Under the pieces are notes generated by a model. The model was not told the origin of the DNA, did no database searches, and worked only from the letters and a program-made list of their open reading frames with translations. Shown in pieces: positions 1 through 7,663 of a DNA stretch of 20,494 bases. Origin of the DNA: Pseudomonadota bacterium (lineage in GTDB: Bacteria > Pseudomonadota > Gammaproteobacteria > Burkholderiales > Burkholderiaceae_D); contig JAEXJM010000069.1 of the NCBI GenBank assembly GCA_023449275.1, forward strand, positions 1 to 20,494, given 5' to 3'. The number at the start of each line of letters is the position of its first letter. Within the stretch, counting starts at the first letter, position 1. The translations under genes were made by a program, and so were the position numbers.

Positions 1-51
1 AATTTCTGGCTGGCCCACAGTTATGAATTTAAAAAGCGAAACGACTCGTGA
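1..51 (+). CDS. 3' end of an unidentified upstream gene (partial)
   Basis: Frame 1 is open from the window edge for 16 codons and ends at a TGA at 49-51. The visible peptide ends in FWLAHSYEFKKRNDS, which is too short for me to assign to a family. The reason for calling it a gene end is the junction: its TGA overlaps the GTG start of the DUF349 gene in the four bases GTGA at 48-51, the usual arrangement of translationally coupled genes. The alternative is that this is simply open sequence and the DUF349 gene is read from elsewhere; the 5' part is outside the window. Confidence 0.45.
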   Translation, partial: NFWLAHSYEFKKRNDS

Positions 52-2279
52 AAGAGCCCGGCCTGACCCCCAATCTCGTCGCTGAACTGGATCGGGAATG
101 GAAAGCGATAGCGTCCAGCGATAATGGTATTTTGACGACACCCCTGAAGACGGAATTCGATATGCTTCATGAACGGTTGTTGTCCAGGCTGGCACTGCAG
201 CTTGACCTGCAACTTCAAATGAAAACAGCTGACAGCCAGCTTTCGGAAATCGGGGCAAATAACAATATGACCCCTAATGGGCGTTCTGAAGCGCTTGGAC
301 ACGTTGAATCACGGATAAACGAATGGAAACAGTCATCCGAATGGCTTTCACTGCCTCGTCAGGCTTTGGCCTCTCTTGAAGAGAAACTCGCTGGCCTGAA
401 ACAGCAATCCGACCGTTATGCGCAGGAATATCAGGCGTTTGCAGACCGTCTTGGCTGGCTCGAAAAATGGGAACAGCTCGACTCGGCGGAATTGAAAAAG
501 GACGAACTTGAAAGAGTCTGGAAAGAACTTCCGGCGGTGAAGGATTCTGAGAAACTTTCGGAATTGAATGATCGTTTCGAAAATGTACTGTGCCGGGCGA
601 TTGTCGAAGTAGTCGATATCGATAAATCGTTGCCGAAGCTGGATTTGCAGGACAACGAGGCTCTCGGGTATTTTGATCAGCATTTGACGGGTATGCGTCA
701 GGCCGTGGAAGCAGGGCTGGCTCAGGATGCGTTTGTACATGAGGATGCGCTTAACCGGCTTGATCTCGGGAAGCTGAACCTGTCGGATGAGCAGAAAAAT
801 GAGCTGGCTGAACTGAGAAGCGAGGTTCGCCGCCTGAAAGGCTGGGCGAAGTGGGGCGGCCAGCAATCACGTGAAAAACTCATCCGTTTCGTCGGATCAC
901 TGATCGGGCAGGAATTGCCCGTTGACGAGCTTTCTTCCGCCATCGTCAATGCGCGTGAACAATGGAAATCTCTGGCAGTCGTATCCGGTACCGCTGCAAA
1001 AGCCCAGTGGGTCGAATTCGATACCCTGTGCAACCGGGCTTATGAACCGGTGCTCGAGCATGCCAGAAAGCAGGCAGAAGAACGACAGGAAAACGTTTCG
1101 AAGGCCGAAGCGATCATCGAGAATGCCAGGGCGTTCATCAACAGTCTGGATTCATCGTTTTTCGATCCGGAAAACCAGAACAAGGACTGGAAAACGATCA
1201 TCAATTTTTATCGGCAGATTTCACAGGTATGGCGACAGATAGGCATGGTGGGCAAGGCGGAAAAGAAAAGGCTGGATGACGCTTTTGCCGCTGTATTGCA
1301 GCCGGTCAGGGATGCGCTTTACAAGCAGTCACAGCTTGAGGTCGAATTGCGCGAGAGGCTGATCGGCGAAGTGCTTGCTATCGATCCGGACAGCCGGGAT
1401 TCGGGAAAACAGCTGAAAGAATTACAGCAGAGATGGCAGGCCTATGCCAGGAACTTTCCGCTGGATAATCGTGAAGATAAAAAACTGTGGTCACGTTTCA
1501 GGGAAGTTTGCGAAAACCTGCACAGCAAACGTATGGAGAAGAACAGGGCAGCTGACCTTGAGAAACTTGGGCATCTTCAACAGAAAGAAGCCATTTGCGC
1601 GGAACTTGAATCCCTGAAAATGGATGATGTGAATGAACTGGAACGTCAGTTAAGCCAGCTTCTGAAACAATGGGATGGCATAGGAAATGTTCATAAGGAT
1701 GTCGAGCCTGCGCTCATGAAACGGCTGGATATGGCGGTTTCCGGGGTAAAGGAAAAAATCGCACAACTGAAGGCCGAACAACAGTTATCCGCATTGAAGT
1801 CGCTTCCTGAAAAGCTCCGGCTCTGTTCGGAAGTCGAAAAACGGATGGTCGCGGTTTGTCAGGAACCGGATAATCTGTTGCAGGATTTGTCTTCTGACGA
1901 TGAAAAGTACGATGCCGCCTGGAAGGTTCTTCCTTCGTTGCCGGACAAACTGGAGCACGTTCTGTCCCATCGTTTCTATAATGGTCTTAAAGCGATTGCC
2001 AGCCTCAATATGGGTTATGGCAAACGCCTTGCCGACAATGTCACGTCATTGAAGGATAATCTGCTGCGTTCCGAGATTGTTTACGGACTTGACAGTCCAG
2101 ACGAACTCATGCAGGAGCGGTTGCAGATGCAGGTAAAGGTATTGCAGGATTCACTTGCAGGGGATCACCTTCAGGCGGATGAGGCCATCAGGCAGCTTCT
2201 GGAATTGCCCGCGCTGATGGATGATCGGGATATTCAGAGAATCAGTCATTTGGTTGCCAGGATAAAAAAACCCGGTTGA
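48..2279 (+). CDS. DUF349 domain-containing coiled-coil protein
   Basis: A 743-residue, strongly charged, almost wholly helical protein. It carries repeated segments of the DUF349 type, each with a tryptophan within a charged helix: around 260-280 (RRLKGWAKWGG then SRE), 300-335 (REQWKSLA to FDTLCNRAYEPV), 380-415 (DWKTIINFYRQISQVWRQIG), 458-495 (LQQRWQAYARNF to WSRFREVCENL) and near 540 (LLKQWDGIG). There is no signal peptide or membrane segment, so it should be cytoplasmic. The function of the family is not firmly established and I assign none. The start is a GTG at 48, overlapping the TGA of the preceding frame; an in-frame TAA at 30-32 rules out a longer start. I see no clear ribosome binding site, which fits coupling to the upstream gene. 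The last codons (KKPG, stop) lie inside a terminator hairpin. Confidence 0.85.
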   Translation: MKEPGLTPNLVAELDREWKAIASSDNGILTTPLKTEFDMLHERLLSRLALQLDLQLQMKTADSQLSEIGANNNMTPNGRSEALGHVESRINEWKQSSEWLSLPRQALASLEEKLAGLKQQSDRYAQEYQAFADRLGWLEKWEQLDSAELKKDELERVWKELPAVKDSEKLSELNDRFENVLCRAIVEVVDIDKSLPKLDLQDNEALGYFDQHLTGMRQAVEAGLAQDAFVHEDALNRLDLGKLNLSDEQKNELAELRSEVRRLKGWAKWGGQQSREKLIRFVGSLIGQELPVDELSSAIVNAREQWKSLAVVSGTAAKAQWVEFDTLCNRAYEPVLEHARKQAEERQENVSKAEAIIENARAFINSLDSSFFDPENQNKDWKTIINFYRQISQVWRQIGMVGKAEKKRLDDAFAAVLQPVRDALYKQSQLEVELRERLIGEVLAIDPDSRDSGKQLKELQQRWQAYARNFPLDNREDKKLWSRFREVCENLHSKRMEKNRAADLEKLGHLQQKEAICAELESLKMDDVNELERQLSQLLKQWDGIGNVHKDVEPALMKRLDMAVSGVKEKIAQLKAEQQLSALKSLPEKLRLCSEVEKRMVAVCQEPDNLLQDLSSDDEKYDAAWKVLPSLPDKLEHVLSHRFYNGLKAIASLNMGYGKRLADNVTSLKDNLLRSEIVYGLDSPDELMQERLQMQVKVLQDSLAGDHLQADEAIRQLLELPALMDDRDIQRISHLVARIKKPG

Positions 2280-2292
2280 ACCGGGTTTTTTT
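2264..2292. terminator. Bidirectional intrinsic terminator between DUF349 gene and hslO
   Basis: A perfect 12-bp stem, AAAAAAACCCGG (2264-2275) with CCGGGTTTTTTT (2281-2292), around a TTGAA loop. The A-run on the left and T-run on the right make it work on both strands, as expected between two convergent genes. The TGA stop of the DUF349 gene (2277-2279) lies in the loop. Confidence 0.92.
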
Positions 2293-2304
2293 ATGAGGAA
2301 AGAT

Positions 2305-3228
2305 TCAGTGAACCGTATTGCTGTTGCTGTCGTTGGATTCTGAGGCAAAGATTCTGGCGCAGTCGTCGGCATTGAACGGATAGGATTGCCCACAGAAATC
2401 GCAGTCGATGGACAGGTTTCCCTGTTCGGCAAGGGCATCGCCGACTTCCTTTTCACCCAGCATCTTCAGCATATGGGCGACCTTGTCACGGCTGCAGGTG
2501 CACTGGAAAACAGGATTTAAAGGATCGAACATGTAAACGTCTTCTTCCCAGAAAAGACGGTGTCTCAATGTATCGATATCGGCTTCCAGCATTTCTGCGG
2601 GTTTCAGCGTGGCTGTCAGAGCGGCAAGATGCTGCCAGGCATTTTCTTCTTTCTCATTTTTTTCGCTCAGTCCGTCGGGACCGGTCTGGGAAGGCATTTT
2701 TTGCAGGAGCAGCCCACGGATGACATGTTCATTTGCTGCCAGCTGGATACGGGTGTCCAGCTGTTCGGACTGTTTCATATAAGTTTCAATGACATGGGCA
2801 ATCGTATCGCCTTCCAGAGAAACGATACCCTGATAGGCTTGCTGTCCCGGTATCTTGTCAAGTGGGTCGAGTGTGATGACAAAACGGCCTTTGCCATGAA
2901 CGTTGATCAGGTCGGTAAAAGTGGCGTCATCACTCACGGCGGCTTCGGGATCCAGTTTTGCGGTTGCCCGGATGTGAAGTGCGGAATCGCATTCGACAAC
3001 GAGAAGACGAACAGGCCCGTCGCCCTGGATCTGGAGGATAAGTGCGCCATTGAACTTGATGTTGCCACACAAAAGAACAGCTGCGCCGATCATCTCACCC
3101 AAAAGGCGTGTGACAGATACGGGATAATGATGGTTGGTCTGTATCTGTGACCAGGCTTCGGCGATCTCGACGAATTCGCCGCGTACGGCGGCCTGCTGGA
3201 AAAGGAATTTCTGAAGTTGGTCTTTCAT
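2305..3228 (-). CDS. hslO: Hsp33 redox-regulated chaperone
   Basis: Cytoplasmic holdase chaperone that is activated by oxidation and unfolding and prevents aggregation during oxidative stress. The protein matches Hsp33 along its length. The N-terminal substrate-binding domain starts KDQLQKFLFQ. A linker follows, and the C-terminal zinc switch has the paired cysteines CTC (243 and 245) and CDFC (276 and 279), counting from the proposed start. An earlier ATG at 3237 would add three residues. I prefer the ATG at 3228 because a GGA lies nine bases before it, whereas the same GGA abuts the earlier ATG. The product is then 307 aa, close to the family norm of about 290. The C-terminus ends in an unusual Ser/Asn-rich tail, SNDSNSNTVH. 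It lies downstream of the gamma-carbonic anhydrase gene on the same strand and ends at the shared bidirectional terminator. Confidence 0.95.
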   Translation of the reverse strand: MKDQLQKFLFQQAAVRGEFVEIAEAWSQIQTNHHYPVSVTRLLGEMIGAAVLLCGNIKFNGALILQIQGDGPVRLLVVECDSALHIRATAKLDPEAAVSDDATFTDLINVHGKGRFVITLDPLDKIPGQQAYQGIVSLEGDTIAHVIETYMKQSEQLDTRIQLAANEHVIRGLLLQKMPSQTGPDGLSEKNEKEENAWQHLAALTATLKPAEMLEADIDTLRHRLFWEEDVYMFDPLNPVFQCTCSRDKVAHMLKMLGEKEVGDALAEQGNLSIDCDFCGQSYPFNADDCARIFASESNDSNSNTVH

Positions 3229-3292
3229 GCTGTGCATTCCGTTATGAAAGTGCGGATTTTACCGCGGGTAAAGGAGTTATGGTCAAAAGTCT

Positions 3293-3862
3293 TTACTTCG
3301 CTGGCGTTTCATCAAGCCTGTCCATGATGACGTCGTCGAGTTCCACTTTTACAAGATTGTCCAGAAAACGCTGTTTGTTCCAGACGTAATGATCGGCTGT
3401 TCGCGGCATTCTGGCAGCGGTTTTCTCATCCATTGTTCTGATGGCACGTGCCGGGACGCCCATCAATACCTTGTTTGCCTCGAATGTCTTGTTTTCCGTG
3501 ACAAGTGCGCCTGCGCCTACCAGACAGTTTTCGGGAATGACGGAACCGTTCAACACTGTTGCGCGGATTCCGATCAGGGTGCCATCCCCGATCGTACAGC
3601 CGTGGAGCATGGCCATATGCCCGACGGTCACATTCTTTCCCAGCGTGAGTGGATATCCGGAGTCGGTATGCAGGATGGAACCGTCCTGAATATTGGAATT
3701 TTCGCCGATGACGATTTTGTCGTTGTCGCCACGGATCACGACGTTATACCAGATGGAGGCGTGTGCCTCGACAATGACGTTGCCGATGAGTGTGGCATTT
3801 TCAGCGATGAAGGCGGTGGGATGGATTTGCGGCATGTATTCGCCAAGACGGTAAATGGGCAT
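3293..3862 (-). CDS. Gamma-carbonic anhydrase-like protein (YrdA/PaaY family, left-handed beta helix)
   Basis: A 189-residue hexapeptide-repeat protein of the YrdA/CaiE/gamma-carbonic anhydrase family. The three zinc-ligand histidines are present at H65 (ILHTDSG), H82 and H87 (GHMAMLHGC). The conserved R44 and D46 of RGDNDKI and Q59 of NIQDG are also there. The repeated I/V-G-x-x-x pattern marks the beta helix, and a C-terminal helix (residues about 160-186) packs on it. Family members are trimeric, cytoplasmic metal enzymes; some hydrate CO2, others have unclear activity, so the exact reaction is uncertain. It is the first gene of a likely two-gene unit with hslO (64 bp to the hslO start), read from the promoter at 3917-3944. 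Confidence 0.88.
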   Translation of the reverse strand: MPIYRLGEYMPQIHPTAFIAENATLIGNVIVEAHASIWYNVVIRGDNDKIVIGENSNIQDGSILHTDSGYPLTLGKNVTVGHMAMLHGCTIGDGTLIGIRATVLNGSVIPENCLVGAGALVTENKTFEANKVLMGVPARAIRTMDEKTAARMPRTADHYVWNKQRFLDNLVKVELDDVIMDRLDETPAK

Positions 3863-3916
3863 ATTACAGGATACTCCGGACTCGAAAGACGTTTTGGATC
3901 AGTGGGTGAATCAGAT

Positions 3917-3944
3917 ATTGTACCTTTCCTGACGGAAGTGTCAT
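3917..3944 (-). promoter_or_regulatory. Sigma70-type promoter for the gamma-carbonic anhydrase/hslO unit
   Basis: On the minus strand there is ATGACA (3944-3939) as -35 and TACAAT (3922-3917) as -10, 16 bp apart, each matching the consensus at 5 of 6 positions. Transcription would start near 3910, about 50 nt before the start codon at 3862. The -35 box sits in the gap of an 8-bp inverted repeat, TTTCCTGA (3925-3932) and TCAGGAAA (3947-3954), which could be an operator. Confidence 0.5.
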
Positions 3945-4047
3945 CATCAGGAAATGAAAATCAGGCAAGCTTTGCCGATAAATATTTATTTCGGGGAATT
4001 CGCCGATTTTTTTATTCAGGGGTGATATTCAATCGGGGCAGCTTGAT

Positions 4048-4053
4048 TATAAT
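4048..4053 (+). promoter_or_regulatory. Candidate -10 element for the alpha/beta hydrolase gene
   Basis: A perfect TATAAT lies 35 bases before the proposed ATG at 4089, in the divergent intergenic region. I find no good -35 box at the right distance, so the promoter may be activator-dependent or the match may be chance. Confidence 0.35.
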
Positions 4054-4088
4054 GACCCGTTTTCACCTTCAACGAATTGAATGTACCC

Positions 4089-4958
4089 ATGAAAGCGTCA
4101 CGCACTGAATTTGTCAACCTGAACAATATCCGTTTGTGCATCCGTCACTGGGGTGACGACAATGCGCCCAAACTGTTTATGGTTCACGGCTGGATGGATA
4201 TCTCGGCTTCTTTTCAGTTCATCGTGGATAATCTCAAACGGGACTGGCACGTCATTGCGCCGGACCTGAGGGGATTCGGGCACTCGGAGTGGGCTCCGGG
4301 CGGCTACTGGTTTCCGGATTATCTGGCTGATCTGGAAGCGATGCTGAACCATTATTCTCCTGACGAGCCTGTGCGTCTTTTGGGGCATAGCCTTGGCGGC
4401 AATATCACCAGCGTTTATTCGGGCGTGCGCCCGGACAGGGTAGCCCGGCTGATCAGTCTGGAAGGGTATGGGATTGTCGAAAACCGGCCTGAAATGGCTC
4501 CCGAACGACTGGAACGGTGGCTGGATGGCAAAAAATATCCCGAGAGATTGCGTTCCTATCGTGACAAGGAAGCGGTAGCAGACCGTCTGCAGCAGAACAA
4601 TTCACGCCTGACGAGAGAACGAGCGCGATTTCTGGCGGATTACTGGTCAGAAGAGAATGGAAAAGGGGAACGTGTCATCATGGCGGATCCTAAGCACAAG
4701 GCGCTTCCCGTCCTGTCACGGCTGGACGAGATTCTTGCCTGCTGGAGCAGGATCGAGGCAAGAGTGTTGTTTATCGAGGGAAAACATTCACTTTTGGGCA
4801 TCCGGATGAAGGATCAGGAAAAGGCTCAGGAGGAAATCAGGCGGCGTGCGGCTTATATCAAGGACGTGCGTATCGCTTTGGTGGATGATGCAGGGCATAT
4901 GCTTCAGCATGACCAGCCTGAAATCGTGGCTGGTCTGATAGAGGAATTTCTGGATTAA
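4089..4958 (+). CDS. Alpha/beta-fold hydrolase
   Basis: A single-domain cytoplasmic hydrolase of about 289 residues. The oxyanion-hole strand reads MVHGWMD, the PDLRGFGHS loop follows, the nucleophile elbow is GHSLGGN (serine at residue 101 from the proposed start) and the catalytic histidine is probably the one in DDAGHMLQHDQP near the C-terminus. These are the usual features of the epoxide hydrolase/esterase-like branch; the substrate cannot be told from sequence. The open frame extends to a TTG at 4077, but I choose the ATG at 4089 because the protein then starts MKASRTEF and family members rarely begin earlier. Neither start has a convincing ribosome binding site. It diverges from the gamma-carbonic anhydrase gene. 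Confidence 0.85.
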   Translation: MKASRTEFVNLNNIRLCIRHWGDDNAPKLFMVHGWMDISASFQFIVDNLKRDWHVIAPDLRGFGHSEWAPGGYWFPDYLADLEAMLNHYSPDEPVRLLGHSLGGNITSVYSGVRPDRVARLISLEGYGIVENRPEMAPERLERWLDGKKYPERLRSYRDKEAVADRLQQNNSRLTRERARFLADYWSEENGKGERVIMADPKHKALPVLSRLDEILACWSRIEARVLFIEGKHSLLGIRMKDQEKAQEEIRRRAAYIKDVRIALVDDAGHMLQHDQPEIVAGLIEEFLD

Positions 4959-4977
4959 GCCAAAAGGACCGTCATTT

Positions 4978-5006
4978 TCGCCATCTGGTGCATATCGTCG
5001 TAAAAT
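4978..5006 (+). promoter_or_regulatory. Candidate promoter for the PHP phosphoesterase gene
   Basis: TCGCCA (4978-4983) and TAAAAT (5001-5006) are 17 bp apart and match the -35 and -10 consensus at 4 and 5 positions. It lies in the 78-bp gap before the PHP gene. The match is weak. Confidence 0.3.
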
Positions 5007-5036
5007 ATTGTTTTATAAGAAAGTTTCATTCTGACT

Positions 5037-5879
5037 ATGTTGAATATCGATCTCCATTCCCATTCCCGTATTTCGGATGGTGTATTAAGCCCGACCGAAC
5101 TGGTCCGGCGTGCCCATGCCAATGGGGTCAAAATGCTTGCCCTGACCGATCATGACGAGGTCGCGGGTGTTGCCGAAGCGAAAAACGCCGCTGCCGGATT
5201 GGGAATAAAGCTGGTCTCTGGAGTCGAAATCTCCATCACCTGGGCCGGGACATCCATTCACATAGTCGGGTTGAATGTCGATGAAAACGACCCCGTCCTG
5301 ATCGAAATGTTGCGCCGGAATCGTTCAGGCCGCACCGAACGGGCAAAGCGAATGGGGGAAAGACTCGATCGTTTGGGCATTCCCGGCGCTTATGAGGGAG
5401 CCCTGAAATACGTTACCAATCCCAGCCTGATTTCCAGAAAGCATTTTGCCCGTTTTCTGGTGGAGAGCGGTGCCTGCCCCAGCATTTCCCATGCCTTCGA
5501 CAAGTATCTGAGGGATGGTGGTCCGGCATATGTACCTCATCAGTGGGCGACGCTGACGGAATCGATGAACTGGATCCTGGATTCGGGTGGGATAGCCATT
5601 GTGGCCCATCCGGGACGTTATCCTCTGAAAGATGTGGCACTTCATGCGTTTTTCGATGAGTTCAAACAGCTGGGCGGTACGGGTATCGAGGCGGTAACCG
5701 GCAGCCACAGTCCTGACCAGTACCTTGAATTTGCCCGTCTGGCAAAGCGGTATGGCTTGCTGGTTTCCGCCGGATCGGATTTTCATGCACCGGGTGAATC
5801 GCCTGTCGATGTCGGTTGTCTGCCTGATTTTCCCTGTCCGGTCGAGCCTGTCTGGAAAGACTGGGCGCAAGGCCTGTAA
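5037..5879 (+). CDS. PHP-domain phosphoesterase, RNase AM / YciV family
   Basis: A 280-residue PHP metallo-phosphoesterase. Metal-binding signatures appear in order: DLHSHS (H7, H9), LTDHDE (D38, H39), GVEIS (E64), IHIVG (H75), AHPGRYP (H191) and SAGSDFHAP (D248, H250). Family members hydrolyse 3',5'-nucleoside bisphosphates; the E. coli homologue YciV (RNase AM) also acts as a 5'-to-3' exonuclease that matures rRNA 5' ends and degrades short RNAs. Length and motif spacing fit that group rather than histidinol phosphatases or polymerase-associated PHP domains. In many Burkholderiales this gene leads directly into yciO, an M50 protease and trpS; here htpX lies in between. No clear Shine-Dalgarno precedes the ATG. 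Confidence 0.9.
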   Translation: MLNIDLHSHSRISDGVLSPTELVRRAHANGVKMLALTDHDEVAGVAEAKNAAAGLGIKLVSGVEISITWAGTSIHIVGLNVDENDPVLIEMLRRNRSGRTERAKRMGERLDRLGIPGAYEGALKYVTNPSLISRKHFARFLVESGACPSISHAFDKYLRDGGPAYVPHQWATLTESMNWILDSGGIAIVAHPGRYPLKDVALHAFFDEFKQLGGTGIEAVTGSHSPDQYLEFARLAKRYGLLVSAGSDFHAPGESPVDVGCLPDFPCPVEPVWKDWAQGL

Positions 5880-5983
5880 GCTCTGTTACGGTTTGAAACG
5901 ATAAAAAGGCTGCACAAACCCTTTTTTGCCGTTATATTTCACCTTCTTGTGCAAAATATTAATTAAAACACCTGTTTTCAGTG

Positions 5984-6012
5984 TCAAGATTCCAGGGAAT
6001 GTCTTGATTTTT
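5984..6012 (+). repeat. Inverted repeat with T-run in the htpX leader (weak terminator or operator)
   Basis: TCAAGATTCC (5984-5993) pairs with GGAA (5996-5999) and TCTTGA (6002-6007), with a two-base bulge, and is followed by five T. It could terminate transcription from the PHP gene, or be a protein-binding site before htpX. Just downstream there is a perfect palindrome TTTCCGGAAA (6010-6019), and upstream TGCACAA and TTGTGCA form a further 7-bp inverted repeat in the 5912-5953 region. Confidence 0.4.
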
Positions 6013-6071
6013 CCGGAAACGGACTTATGTGCTGTTCTTTGATAAAAATGTTTTCATAGCGGAATCAACTC

Positions 6072-6953
6072 ATGAAACGAATATTTCTCTTTCTGGCAAC
6101 CAATCTGGCCGTTCTGCTGGTCATGTCGGTTGTGCTGTCGCTGTTGGGCGTCAATCGTTATATGTACGGTACCGGACTGGATCTGAAAAGCCTGCTTGTT
6201 TTCTCGGCAGTCGTCGGGTTTACCGGATCGATCATTTCACTTTTGATCAGCAAACCCATGGCGAAGTGGTCGACAGGGGCACGCGTCATTACCGCACCGT
6301 CCAATTCGACCGAACACTGGCTTCTCTCTACAGTGAGCAAACTGTCGAATGAAGCGGGCATCAGGATGCCTGAAGTCGCTGTCTATGATGGTGAACCGAA
6401 TGCGTTTGCGACGGGCGCTTTCAGGAATTCGGCGCTGGTTGCCGTTTCAACCGGATTGTTGCAAAGCATGAACCATGAAGAGGTCGAGGCCGTTTTGGGT
6501 CATGAAATCGCGCACGTTGCCAATGGCGATATGGTGACCCTGACCCTGATTCAGGGTGTAGTGAATACATTTGTCGTTTTCCTGGCTCGTGTCGTCGGTT
6601 TTTTTGTGGACAATCTTCTGTCCCGGAATTCGGAATCACGGGGTGGTTATGGCCTGGGTTATTTCGTCACGGTGATCGTTTGTGAAATCCTGTTCGGTGT
6701 TCTGGCCTCGATGATCGTTGCCTGGTTTTCACGTTATCGGGAATACCGTGCCGATGCCGGTTCCGCGAAATTGCTGCACAATCGACAGCCTATGATTCAT
6801 GCACTGATGCGTCTTGGACAGATGGAAGCAGGTGAATTGCCGAAAAATGTCGCGATGGCCGGAATTAACGGTCGGGGCGGTTTCGCTTCCCTGTTTGCAT
6901 CTCATCCACCGATTGAGAAAAGGATTCTGGCACTGCAAAGTGCACGTGTCTGA
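6072..6953 (+). CDS. htpX: Membrane zinc metalloprotease HtpX
   Basis: Inner-membrane M48 protease that degrades misfolded membrane proteins together with FtsH. At 293 residues it has the same length as E. coli HtpX. Two N-terminal membrane segments (about 5-25 and 39-60) are followed by the zinc site GHEIAHVANGD (H144, E145, H148), two more hydrophobic segments (about 155-180 and 195-220) and the third ligand in REYRADAGS (E224). Residues near the C-terminus include ASHPPIEKRI, also conserved in the family. It has a long 192-bp leader of its own with several inverted repeats. In many bacteria htpX is induced by heat or envelope stress; I looked for a sigma32 promoter and found no convincing one. 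yciO starts 30 bp downstream and may be co-transcribed. Confidence 0.96.
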   Translation: MKRIFLFLATNLAVLLVMSVVLSLLGVNRYMYGTGLDLKSLLVFSAVVGFTGSIISLLISKPMAKWSTGARVITAPSNSTEHWLLSTVSKLSNEAGIRMPEVAVYDGEPNAFATGAFRNSALVAVSTGLLQSMNHEEVEAVLGHEIAHVANGDMVTLTLIQGVVNTFVVFLARVVGFFVDNLLSRNSESRGGYGLGYFVTVIVCEILFGVLASMIVAWFSRYREYRADAGSAKLLHNRQPMIHALMRLGQMEAGELPKNVAMAGINGRGGFASLFASHPPIEKRILALQSARV

Positions 6954-6983
6954 AAAACGGACACAATGAAAGAAAGCTGAAAA

Positions 6984-7619
6984 ATGACCAGTCAATATTT
7001 GGAAATACATCCGGTCGATCCACAAGCCCGGCTGATCAGAAGAGCGGCCGACATCATTCGGGCCGGCGGTGTTATCGTATTGCCAACAGATTCCAGCTAT
7101 GCGCTGGTTTGCCGTCTGGACGACAAGGCAGCGGTAGATCGTATCCGGCAGATTCGCCAGATCGACGAACGCCATCTCCTGACCCTGTTGTGCAGGGACC
7201 TGAAAGAAGTCGGGTCTTACGCACAGGTGGATAATGGCTCTTACCGGCTTCTGAAATCAGCGACTCCAGGGGCGTTCACTTTCATTCTTCGTGCAACGAA
7301 AGAAGTACCGAGAAGGCTTTCCCATCCATCCCGAAAGACGATTGGTCTGCGTATTCCGGATAATCGAATCGTTCAGGCCGTGCTGGATGAACTGGGGGAA
7401 CCTCTGATCGGAACGACAGTCATCCTTCCGGGTGAACAAGATCCTTATACTGAAGGAGATGTCATACAGGAGCGGCTGGAAAAAGTGGTCGATGCCGTTG
7501 TGGACGGTGGGGCCTGTGGCCTGTTGCCGACAACTGTGGTCGATTTGACCGGCAGGGAAGCCGAACTGGTTCGTAGCGGTCGTGGTGATCCGGCTTTGCT
7601 TGGCTTCCAGTTTTTTTGA
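6984..7619 (+). CDS. yciO: YciO-type protein of the Sua5/YrdC/YciO family
   Basis: A 211-residue protein with the YrdC fold. The signatures are IVLPTDSSYALVC (residues about 31-43), RHLLTLLCRDL, PGAFTFILRAT and IGLRIPDN. It resembles E. coli YciO (206 aa) more than the tRNA threonylcarbamoyladenylate synthase TsaC/Sua5: it keeps the PTDS...YAL core and has no C-terminal Sua5 domain. YrdC-like proteins bind nucleotides and RNA, but the physiological role of YciO is not settled, and it generally does not replace TsaC. It lies between htpX and the M50 protease gene and is followed by a small hairpin. Confidence 0.9.
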   Translation: MTSQYLEIHPVDPQARLIRRAADIIRAGGVIVLPTDSSYALVCRLDDKAAVDRIRQIRQIDERHLLTLLCRDLKEVGSYAQVDNGSYRLLKSATPGAFTFILRATKEVPRRLSHPSRKTIGLRIPDNRIVQAVLDELGEPLIGTTVILPGEQDPYTEGDVIQERLEKVVDAVVDGGACGLLPTTVVDLTGREAELVRSGRGDPALLGFQFF

Positions 7620-7624
7620 TAGGC

Positions 7625-7643
7625 AGACCGGTTTTGCCGGTCT
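7625..7643 (+). repeat. Intercistronic hairpin between yciO and the M50 protease gene
   Basis: AGACCGG (7625-7631) and CCGGTCT (7637-7643) form a perfect 7-bp stem with a TTTTG loop, starting six bases after the yciO stop. Only a short CGGATTTT follows, so it is unlikely to be a full terminator; it may stabilise mRNA ends or cause partial termination. Confidence 0.5.
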
Positions 7644-7663
7644 CGGATTTTGGGGAATCGTGA

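Noticed and set aside
2560..3150. 196-codon plus-strand frame opposite hslO
   Set aside because: Shadow of hslO; the minus-strand protein is unmistakably Hsp33 with its zinc cysteines.
3250..3270. Palindrome TTTACC-GCG-GGTAAA between hslO and the gamma-carbonic anhydrase gene
   Set aside because: Short, with no T-run; it may be chance or a minor intercistronic hairpin, so it is not listed as a feature.
5889..6030. Possible sigma32 promoter before htpX (GTTTGAAAC, and TCTTGAT)
   Set aside because: Neither has a CCCCAT-like -10 at 13-15 bases; the -35 resemblance alone is not enough.
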